Source: an uncultured Peptococcaceae bacterium
GTDB taxonomy: Bacteria; Bacillota; Desulfotomaculia; Desulfotomaculales; Desulfocucumaceae
Direction: 5' to 3'
DNA: 20,510 nucleotides
Assembly (NCBI GenBank): GCA_958417755.1
Contig: CATZDY010000041.1
Span: 1 to 20,510, forward strand
Every line of letters begins with the position of its first letter. The first letter of the stretch is position 1. Of the stretch, positions 12,850 to 19,354 are shown piece after piece. The notes under the pieces are model-generated. The model saw nothing but the letters and a program-made list of their open reading frames with translations, was not told where the DNA came from and ran no database searches. Made by a program: the position numbers and the translations under genes.

Positions 12850-14457
12850 GTGGGCAGGAAGAACTTTTTCTTTTTAATTGTGGAAAAGTTGGTGATATGG
12901 ATGGCGAAGATAGGGGGTAAGCCCTCTGCTTCAGATGTAATTGGGGCAATACAAGATCATTTGCCAGCTCTGTATTTTGCCTTTGGCCGGGGGAAAACAG
13001 AGCTCTTGGCAGAGGAGCTGGGCCGGGAATGGGATTTTTTATTGCCCAAGGAAAAACAAGAGGTGGAAAAAAGAATTCGGCAAGCTGAGGAAAACCATGC
13101 TGGCTTGTTTGGGCACAGAAGGCAAAATTTGCGCCAAATTTTATGTCAGGGCATTGCTTACCATCATGCAGGGATGGCGCCAGCTCTAAAGGATTTGGTG
13201 GAAAGGCTGTATGAATCCAGACTCATATTTGTGCTTTTTTGTACGGAAACCTTTGCTGTGGGGGTGAATTTCCCTGCTGCCAGTACAGTGTTTGATGCTT
13301 GCCGCAAATGGGATGGACGGGAGTTTAGGGGGTTATACAACCGGGAGTTTTTTCAAATGGCCGGGCGGGCTGGGAGAAGGGGTTTTGACCAGCTGGGCCA
13401 TGTATACATACGCATTGACGAGCGCTTTCCAGAACAAACGGGGTTTTACCGGGAAGAAGATGTGGAACCTGTACGGGGTAGATTGACCATTTCCCCTAAT
13501 ACGGTTTTGAGCCTCTTGTATTGGAAAACAGACGGGGAAATTAATCGCTACTTGGAGCAAAACTTAGCTGCCTATCAAAACAATCGGGAGAGCAGACGCA
13601 TTCAAGAAGAATTGGCTGCCATGGATAGCAAACAGGAACAATTGGAGCATTGTTTTTGCCAGGATATCTATCAGCCTTCTTGTTTTTTGCTGCGTTCTAA
13701 ATTAAAGAAAGAGCTCCATGCTTTAAAAAACAGAAGAAAAAGAACCCGTCCAGGGGCTTTGGAACGACGGGAAGAAATCCGGGCTATCCTCAAAACAAGC
13801 CAAAAGAAATGTCGGTATCAACGTTGTGTGGAATCCCGCAAAAAACAAGATGTATATGCAGAGAGAAAAGTGCGTTTAACCAGACGGATAAAATTATTGG
13901 CCCGGCATGCCCGGGATTATGAAGTGGAATTCAATGCCATGTGGGATTTGTTAGAGAAAATGGATTATGTGCAGGGAAGAACCCTGTTGCCCCGGGGCAT
14001 TTTTGCTTTGCATTTGCATGTGCAGGAGATTTTGGTCACAGAGCTCTTGTTTCACGGTTATATTCGAGATAAAAGCCCCCAGGAAATGGTGGCTGTACTT
14101 TCCGGGGTGGATTATATCCCCGGACGGGAGGAACAGGTAGAGCCCTGTGGGATTCCTTTGGAACATGTGGAACAATTGCGCAAATATTTGCTAAAACGAG
14201 GCGTGCCGGAGCAATGTTGTATTTGGTCTCCTTTGCCTGCTTCTTTGGCAGTGGCTTGGTATGATGGGGCGGCTTTTGATGACTTATTGGCCAAAAGTAA
14301 TCTCCAGGAAGGGGATATCTTTTCCATGTTGCGCCGTACCATTGATTTGTTGCGGCAGGTGGAACGGGCGGCAGGAGAGGATTTGGATTTGCGCCGCCAA
14401 ATTGAGCACATTCACTACCGCTTGGATCGGGACGAAGTGGCCATTATGGGCCTATAA
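12850..14457 (+). CDS. Ski2-like helicase, C-terminal part (second RecA lobe and C-terminal domain)
   Basis: Continues the helicase in the same reading phase as the upstream open frame. The nominal GTG at 12850 has no ribosome site, so it is unlikely to be translated on its own. From about residue 24 the sequence is clean: GKPSASDVIGAIQDHLPALYFAF (motif IV region), QGIAYHHAGMAP (conserved HHAGM), FCTETFAVGVNFPA (motif V), and FFQMAGRAGRRGFDQLGHVYI (motif VI with the QxxGRxGR arginines). A Lys/Arg-rich coiled-coil region follows (about residues 225-350), then a DSHCT-like helical end. The first 20 residues (NFFFLIVEKLVIWMAKIGG) look out of frame. In another phase the same DNA reads GQEELFLFNCGKVGDMDGEDRG, acidic like normal linkers of this family. 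This favours a pair of compensating frameshifts over a simple nonsense mutation. Confidence 0.85.
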   Translation: MGRKNFFFLIVEKLVIWMAKIGGKPSASDVIGAIQDHLPALYFAFGRGKTELLAEELGREWDFLLPKEKQEVEKRIRQAEENHAGLFGHRRQNLRQILCQGIAYHHAGMAPALKDLVERLYESRLIFVLFCTETFAVGVNFPAASTVFDACRKWDGREFRGLYNREFFQMAGRAGRRGFDQLGHVYIRIDERFPEQTGFYREEDVEPVRGRLTISPNTVLSLLYWKTDGEINRYLEQNLAAYQNNRESRRIQEELAAMDSKQEQLEHCFCQDIYQPSCFLLRSKLKKELHALKNRRKRTRPGALERREEIRAILKTSQKKCRYQRCVESRKKQDVYAERKVRLTRRIKLLARHARDYEVEFNAMWDLLEKMDYVQGRTLLPRGIFALHLHVQEILVTELLFHGYIRDKSPQEMVAVLSGVDYIPGREEQVEPCGIPLEHVEQLRKYLLKRGVPEQCCIWSPLPASLAVAWYDGAAFDDLLAKSNLQEGDIFSMLRRTIDLLRQVERAAGEDLDLRRQIEHIHYRLDRDEVAIMGL

Positions 14458-14638
14458 TCCCTTGGGGGTAGGTGCATAAAGTAACCACCGAGTGACCAAA
14501 AAACAAGATAGACATGCCAACAGACAGAGAATATATCAATTAAAAGGAATTTTATTATCTTGCAATATAATGTCTTGAACAGTATAAATGGTTGAGGTGG
14601 AATATCTAAACGGTTTATAAAGAAATGGAATTACCCTC

Positions 14639-14669
14639 TTGACTCTCCTGTTACAGGAGAATGTAGGAT
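14639..14669 (+). promoter_or_regulatory. MerR-type promoter/operator
   Basis: TTGACT (14639-14644) and TAGGAT (14664-14669) are separated by 19 bp, the overlong spacer typical of MerR-controlled promoters. The spacer contains the palindrome CTCCTGT-T-ACAGGAG (14645-14659, 7-bp arms). It is 29 bp upstream of the regulator's own ATG, so autoregulation is very likely. Confidence 0.85.
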
Positions 14670-14697
14670 AAAGCCACGAAAGAAAGGACGGTGAAAA

Positions 14698-15507
14698 ATG
14701 TATCGTATCGGTATGTTTTCAAAACTTGGCAGGGTCACTATCAAGACGTTGCGCCACTATGATGAGGCAGGACTTCTCACGCCCGCTCATGTGGACGAGG
14801 AAAACGGCTATCGTTATTACACGACAAACCAACTTTTTCGGCTAAATAAAATCATTGCATTGCGGCAGATGGGTTTTTCTATTCCAGAGATTGCTGATAT
14901 CAGTGCTGACCGCAATGTGGCTGTTATTTTGGAACAGAGAAAAGCAGAACTTACTGCCGAGCGGGAACATGTTGCCGCCCAACTCTTTCGATTGGAAAAC
15001 TATATGATTGAACAGAAAGAGGGTTATTCCATGGACTATCAAGCAGTTATCAAAGAAATCCCCGCATTTACCGTTTTTTCACTAGAGTATGTTATTCCCA
15101 ACTATGCCGCGCTGGCAGAAATCATGCCCACTGTGGGGGAAAAGGTAAGTAAAGCGAATCCTGGTATCCAGTGTGTAAAGCCAGATTATTGCTTTAATGT
15201 ATATCTTGATGGTGAGTATAAAGAAAGTGACATTCATGTTGAAATCTGTCAAGCAGTGACAAGCCGGGGCAAGGATGGTGACGGAATTGTTTTCAAGGAC
15301 TTACCCGCAGTGACGGTGGTTTCGATTTTACACCAGGGCGCTTACGAGGGACTTAGGGCTGCTTATGCTTATGTCATACAGTGGGTTGAGCAACACGGAT
15401 ACAAAATAACCGACTATGTGCGCGAAAGTTATATTGACGGTGTATGGAACAAAGACAGTGTAAACCATTGGCTTACAGAGATACAGGTTCCTGTTGAGAA
15501 GAAATAA
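14698..15507 (+). CDS. MerR-family transcriptional regulator with GyrI-like effector domain, 269 aa
   Basis: The ATG at 14698 is preceded by AAAGGACGG. Residues 1-70 are the MerR winged helix-turn-helix (YRIGMFSKLGRVTIKTLRHYDEAGLL, ENGYRYYTTNQLFRLN, ALRQMGFSIPEIADI). Residues about 75-112 form the dimerising coiled coil, and residues about 118-266 are a GyrI-like/BmrR-type ligand-binding domain (VIKEIPAFTVFSLEYVIP, DIHVEICQAV, PAVTVVSILHQGAYEGLRAAYAYVIQWVEQHGY, RESYIDG). Such proteins bind hydrophobic cationic compounds and activate their promoter by untwisting the long spacer; that mechanism is family knowledge. No efflux pump or modifying enzyme gene follows: the next 1 kb is mostly decayed, so the regulated target may be lost or elsewhere. 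GC and codon use are somewhat different from the helicase next to it. Confidence 0.92.
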   Translation: MYRIGMFSKLGRVTIKTLRHYDEAGLLTPAHVDEENGYRYYTTNQLFRLNKIIALRQMGFSIPEIADISADRNVAVILEQRKAELTAEREHVAAQLFRLENYMIEQKEGYSMDYQAVIKEIPAFTVFSLEYVIPNYAALAEIMPTVGEKVSKANPGIQCVKPDYCFNVYLDGEYKESDIHVEICQAVTSRGKDGDGIVFKDLPAVTVVSILHQGAYEGLRAAYAYVIQWVEQHGYKITDYVRESYIDGVWNKDSVNHWLTEIQVPVEKK

Positions 15508-15903
15508 CTTCCTGTATTAAAATGTGCCCGAGGAAATAAAAAACCGTTGTTGCAGAGGTGGAGATAGGCCCAAGCAATACTTTTCTTTGACCCAACGCGA
15601 CCCAGCGCCGTGGCTCACGCCCTCAGGCTTTACCGGAAGTTCAGGCCCCTCTACACAACCCTCTGGCCCTGTTTTGGGTATGAGAGTTGAGTGTCACGCA
15701 GTTGTACTTCTTCACTTTGTGGAGAACATCCTTCCCTATCCCTAGTCATGGCATTTGATCTGTGTTGCCCATCGGCGGTGTACAATAAAAAAGCGGGAGT
15801 GTAGCTATAGCCATGCTTCCGTTTTTCGCGATCTTTAGGCGCATGCCCCAGCAGGATGCGGTTAGTCCATGAAGCATTATCACGGTGTATAGATATTCCG
15901 CTA
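15508..15903. other. Intergenic DNA, no gene seen
   Basis: Short frames here have no ribosome sites. A weak hairpin near 15787-15826 (CGGAAG...CTCCCG on the minus strand, then CTTTTTTATT) could be the terminator of the lost minus-strand gene to its right. GC is higher than in the left part of the window, and no family could be recognised. Confidence 0.35.
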
Positions 15904-16050
15904 AAATTGCTTCAAAATGCTGCCCTATATCCACAAGGATAATCATTTTATCCCCTTGATAGTACCAAATGATACGAATATCCATATTAAGTGAATTGAT
16001 GTGCCATTCAGTTTTCCTCCAGCTTTGCAAACAGTGCAATTACATTATCA
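15904..16050 (-). pseudogene. Remnant of a RelE/ParE-like toxin
   Basis: On the minus strand one frame reads WHINSLNMDIRIIWYYQG then DKMIILVDIGQHFEAI. This matches the core of RelE-superfamily toxins, where a basic strand (xxRIIWxxxxDxxIILxxxGHHDxxY) carries the fold. In the adjacent phase just upstream lies DNVIALFAKLEEN ending at a TGA, a plausible piece of the toxin's N-terminal helix, so a frameshift separates them. The terminal HHDxxY is altered to QHFEAI and the frame continues into unrelated sequence. No antitoxin gene is visible. The assignment is by motif only. Confidence 0.35.
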
Positions 16051-16544
16051 AAATACTATTTTTCTGTAAATATCAACCGCAAAATGCCCCTGACATCGGG
16101 TCATCTTAGCCGATGTCCCTCCTAAGGGATTGTTGACCAGAAAATCCGGCGGGCCACGTTCATTGTATCCACGCGTTTCAAGCAGGCAAAGAAAAATTTT
16201 GTTTTCACCATTGCCCGATTAAACAGCATAACAGTATCAAATCCACTGATTTAAGGTAGGCTGACATCCATGACAACAGGCGGGAATGATGGTATACTTA
16301 CAAACAAGAACAGTGCGGGAAGCGTCGACGAAAAAAAGAGCTGGTGCGAAGCATTGTCCCTCATTGTTGGAAATTGTTATAACAAAATCAGGGCTGTAGT
16401 CTCACAAGCTGGCAGGATACCAGCGCATAACAAATTAAGTATTGGGCCAAGTGCTGTTACTTAACGCCGCTGCCCGCCATGAGTTTGTTTGCTCTCTTTC
16501 GGACACTGTCTGAGAGTTGCAGGAGATGGCATGGATGTTGATAA
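16051..16544. other. Intergenic DNA upstream of the CobW-like gene
   Basis: An 8-bp perfect stem GACATCGG/CCGATGTC (16092-16099 with 16110-16117) is the only clear structure. A frame at 16270-16464 lacks a ribosome site and coding character. No riboswitch or Zur-like box could be recognised ahead of the GTPase gene. Confidence 0.35.
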
Positions 16545-16559
16545 ATGGGAGGATTTAGG

Positions 16560-17495
16560 ATGACCGCACAAATCATCATTATTTCAGGTTTTTTGGGCGC
16601 TGGAAAAACCACTTTTATTCAAAAGTATTTACAAGAAGCCCAACAAAAAGAAAAGATTGTTTTGATTGAAAATGATTTTGGAGAAATCAGCGTGGATGCC
16701 GCAGTGCTTCAGGCATCGGATGTGGCAGTAAAGGAAATCAAAGCTGGTTGTATCTGTTGCAGCTTGGTGGGGGATTTTGTGGCGTCCATCCAAGAGATTA
16801 TAGAACGCTTCCAACCGGATAAAATTGTGATTGAGCCTTCTGGGGTAAGCAAATTATCGGATATTATAAAAGCTTGTGATGATGAAAGTTTACAAAACCA
16901 GGTACAAGTACAAGTCAAAGCAACTGTGGCGGATGTGGAATATTGCGAAATTTATTTGGATAATTTCGGTGAATTTTATGAAGATCAATTGCTGCACGCA
17001 GATGTGATTGTGCTCAGTCGCACGGATATTTGTCCTGAAGAAGTGGAGCCTGCTTGCCAGCGGATCCGGGCCATCAATCCCCAGGCCCGCATTGAAACAA
17101 AACCCTGGTCTGTGTTGGATTGTGAGGAAGTGCTGGCCTTAAGAACAGAGCACCATCATTGTGGTTGTGCAGGACATGATCATGATTGTCATTGCCACGT
17201 TCATGGCCAGCATACAGCGGAAGAGGCCTTTGATACCATTACCATTCGAACAGAGCATTGCTTTACTGCCCTGGAAGTCCAAGATATATTTTCTCAATTG
17301 GCGCAAAATTCCATGGGCGTGGTCTTACGGGCTAAGGGAATCATCAAAACCCCGGAAGGGTATAAACAGTTGCAATATGTACCTGGTCATTTGGAAATGG
17401 TGGATTGCGCTGCAAAACAAGGGGTTGTTTGTGTCATTGGTCAACAGTTGCAAGAAGAACATCTGTTGTCCTTATTCCAGGGCGAACCATGGTAG
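16560..17495 (+). CDS. CobW/COG0523-like G3E-family metal GTPase, 311 aa
   Basis: A putative metallochaperone GTPase. I choose the ATG at 16560 because GGGAGG lies about seven bases before it; an in-frame ATG at 16545 overlaps that ribosome site. Motifs: SGFLGAGKTT (Walker A, residues 9-18), IENDFGEISVD (switch I, 36-46), GCICCS (the CxCC metal-binding motif, 63-68), IEPSG (Walker-B/G3 region, 91-95) and VLSRTD (152-156), where most relatives have NKxD for guanine recognition. A His/Cys-rich loop at 198-218 (HHHCGCAGHDHDCHCHVHGQH) is a strong metal-binding tract. The C-terminal domain includes FSQLAQNSMGVVLRAKGII and LEMVDC. CobW-like proteins load Zn, Co or Ni onto client enzymes; which metal is not readable here. 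Single gene, with its own terminator just after. Confidence 0.9.
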   Translation: MTAQIIIISGFLGAGKTTFIQKYLQEAQQKEKIVLIENDFGEISVDAAVLQASDVAVKEIKAGCICCSLVGDFVASIQEIIERFQPDKIVIEPSGVSKLSDIIKACDDESLQNQVQVQVKATVADVEYCEIYLDNFGEFYEDQLLHADVIVLSRTDICPEEVEPACQRIRAINPQARIETKPWSVLDCEEVLALRTEHHHCGCAGHDHDCHCHVHGQHTAEEAFDTITIRTEHCFTALEVQDIFSQLAQNSMGVVLRAKGIIKTPEGYKQLQYVPGHLEMVDCAAKQGVVCVIGQQLQEEHLLSLFQGEPW

Positions 17496-17522
17496 GAGAG
17501 CGGGGTCTAATCCAGCCGCATA

Positions 17523-17559
17523 AGGGCTGTTCCTGTATTACAGGAACAGCCCTCTTTTG
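17523..17559 (+). terminator. Strong hairpin terminator after the CobW-like gene
   Basis: The arms 17523-17536 (AGGGCTGTTCCTGT) and 17540-17553 are perfect 14-bp complements with a 3-base loop, followed by CTTTTGTTTG. It begins 28 bp after the stop codon. Confidence 0.9.
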
Positions 17560-17574
17560 TTTGTAAAAGCAAGG

Positions 17575-18075
17575 AGGAACTCAGGTTTGGTCAACCCCTT
17601 TGCTGATAAATGGCAGAAATTCAGGCCTGCTGTTCCTGTAGAGGTAGGACCACATTGGCTGGCAATGCCCAGGGCCAGGTGTCCAGGAGGAACCATTTGG
17701 CCTTGGGTAACCAAAGCCCCAGATTCTATGCAGGCATTTTTCCTATGATAGCATTACGCATAATCATAGCGCGAATGCCAATTAAATCACCGTTAATGGA
17801 GGTGCAGCCGTGCAGAAACTGCACCATATTTCACAAATACATGATTTCCTATGTATAAGTGAAATCCCTTATCTTTATGCAAATACAGATGTCTTGAATA
17901 TTGCTATTTTTTCCAATGATAATGGCATCCGCATCACCCCGTATGACAACTTGGTACCAAATGCTGGAGCCTTCATCAATCTTTACATTACCTATATAGC
18001 AGCACCCAGGGCAACATAGATAGATGGATGCAGATGGGGCAATTGTTTTAAATTTAGAAAATATTTCCTTATGAA
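17575..18075 (-). pseudogene. Gamma-class carbonic anhydrase-like hexapeptide protein, pseudogene
   Basis: Three phases of the minus strand carry consecutive pieces of a left-handed beta-helix protein. Piece 1 (about 18055-17875): FKTIAPSASIY, GNVKIDEGSSIWYQVVIRGDADAIIIGKNSNIQD. Piece 2: YIGNHVFVKYGAVSA. Piece 3: LHGCTSINGDLIGIRAMIMRNAIIGK, then in the next phase NACIESGALVTQGQMVPPGHLALGIAS. The order and the marks GSSIWYxxVxRGD, NIQD, HGC and VxPPGxLALG are those of the YrdA/PaaY/Cam family of about 170-190 aa trimeric zinc enzymes. At least three frame changes are needed, and the zinc-ligand region after NIQD is not intact, so the gene is dead. The end near 17575 and the start are approximate. 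The sequence 18076-18229 upstream in frame does not belong to the family. Confidence 0.8.
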
Positions 18076-18330
18076 AATATATTTTCCTCCTTTGGGTCAC
18101 TGGCAAAGGATTTGATTTGTATTTGCCTGCCAAATCAGCAATTTCATGCAGTTCAATCATGACAATGGATTTTGGCATAGTTTTTTCAAGACATGTTGTG
18201 ACGACAAATTGTTTATACTGTAAATGCAATGAAAAAGATGTGTTGCATTTTTCATTGTTGTCATGTGAAGCAAAAAGATTTGTTTTTCGTATAGCTGTTT
18301 TAAGACGTTCATATACTAATATAACAGGGT
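18076..18330. other. Gap between the carbonic-anhydrase pseudogene and ytxC
   Basis: The only structure is a 10-bp perfect inverted repeat, CAATGAAAAA (18227-18236) with TTTTTCATTG (18248-18257), in a TTGTTGTCA context. The arms are too AT-rich for a good terminator, and an operator is equally possible. No clear promoter for ytxC was found. Confidence 0.35.
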
Positions 18331-19269
18331 TTGGTCCTGCAAGGGAAGGGAGTGGATGCTTTGGCCCAGGCCATATCCATTGGGGCTAGCAAAAAAATAG
18401 ATGAACTAAAAACGGAATTAAGCCGAGATTTGCGCTGTTTTGAAAATCATGGGTACACAGTGAAGATGGAAATCAATCCCCAGGGGAAACTAACATTTTT
18501 GCGCTGCCAGATCCAAAAGGAAAAAGTACGGCGGGGCAATGAGGAATATGCCAAAGCTTTGTTTAAACGCTACGTGGCCCAGGCTGTTTCTGATGTAATT
18601 CTTTGCCATTGGGAAAAACAGCTATTGCTAGACATTATTCAGGAAAATTATTATTATTTTAGCGAAGCAGAGCGCAATAGCATTTATCATTATGCTGCCA
18701 AAGCCATTCAACTTGACCAGGAAGAGCAAAAGATTCCTTCTGCCCAATGGCTGCAACGCAGGGATAAAATCTTACAAGAACTACTGGCCTTTCTTCAGAG
18801 CAGCGATAATATTGTGATTGAAGGTTTTATTCGTTTTCGCCTAAAAGCATATCTACAGGAACTGCAAGAAGTGGCGGATCAAGCGGTGGATGATTTTCTG
18901 TTAGAGCGAGAGTACAAAGAATTTATCCAATTGTTACAATATTTTGTGGATGTACAGGATACTCAAGTGGATAAAGTACATGTATTGCTCAAAGCAAATG
19001 GTGTATTTCAATTGTATGATGCCCAACATGAAGCCATTGATAGCGCCTATTTAGAAGAATTTATGTTGGAATTAATGGGCAATGAAATTAACTATGAGGA
19101 TATGTTAATCAGCGCCTTGATTACCCTGGCCCCAGAGGAAATTGAATTTCATTTAGGGCAAGGACATCCGCCCCGGCATACGCTGGAAACCATTCAAAAT
19201 GTATTTGGCGATAAAGTAAAGGAATGTGCTGGTTGTACCCTATGTAAGCTTGGGGTGGAAAAAAATTAG
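18331..19269 (+). CDS. ytxC: YtxC-family putative sporulation protein, 312 aa
   Basis: Matches the YtxC family, conserved in endospore formers and of undefined biochemical role. Typical features: an N-terminal ISIGASKKIDELKTELSRDL, a helical body with VRRGNEEYAKALFKRYVAQAVSDVILCHWEKQLL, the IIQENYYYFSEAERNSIYHYA segment, then EGFIRFRLKAYLQELQEVADQAVDDFLLEREYKEFIQLLQYFV. It continues LISALITLAPEEIEFHLG and ends in a Cys-containing CAGCTLCKLG tail, usual for clostridial members. The protein is soluble, with no signal peptide. The start is uncertain: TTG at 18331 is the first possible one (stop at 18322-18324) but has only a weak ACAGGG site. A GTG at 18352 behind AAGGGAAGGGA is an alternative. 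Length is close to or slightly above B. subtilis YtxC. Confidence 0.85.
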   Translation: MVLQGKGVDALAQAISIGASKKIDELKTELSRDLRCFENHGYTVKMEINPQGKLTFLRCQIQKEKVRRGNEEYAKALFKRYVAQAVSDVILCHWEKQLLLDIIQENYYYFSEAERNSIYHYAAKAIQLDQEEQKIPSAQWLQRRDKILQELLAFLQSSDNIVIEGFIRFRLKAYLQELQEVADQAVDDFLLEREYKEFIQLLQYFVDVQDTQVDKVHVLLKANGVFQLYDAQHEAIDSAYLEEFMLELMGNEINYEDMLISALITLAPEEIEFHLGQGHPPRHTLETIQNVFGDKVKECAGCTLCKLGVEKN

Positions 19270-19291
19270 CAAAAAAAACTTAAAAGACACA

Positions 19292-19344
19292 AAACCAATG
19301 ACCATTGTCGTGAAATCATTTAACAGGGCAATGGTCATTGGTTT
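19292..19344. terminator. Bidirectional terminator between ytxC and the aminotransferase gene
   Basis: The arms 19292-19307 (AAACCAATGACCATTG) and 19329-19344 are perfect 16-bp complements with a 21-base loop. T-rich DNA follows on both strands. It lies between two convergent genes and can serve both. Confidence 0.75.
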
Positions 19345-19354
19345 GTAAAAGTCT

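Noticed and set aside
16081..16140. Possible riboswitch (cobalamin or metal) ahead of the CobW-like gene
   Set aside because: Only one 8-bp hairpin is present, more than 400 bp from the gene, and no conserved riboswitch core was recognised.
16270..16464. 64-codon plus-strand frame upstream of the CobW-like gene
   Set aside because: There is no ribosome site, composition is low-information, and it matches no recognisable family.
16545..16559. Upstream ATG as start of the CobW-like protein
   Set aside because: The codons overlap the GGGAGG ribosome site that serves the ATG at 16560, and family members begin close to the Walker A strand.
17557..17858. Plus-strand short frames downstream of the CobW-like gene
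   Set aside because: They are antisense to the gamma-carbonic-anhydrase pseudogene on the minus strand.
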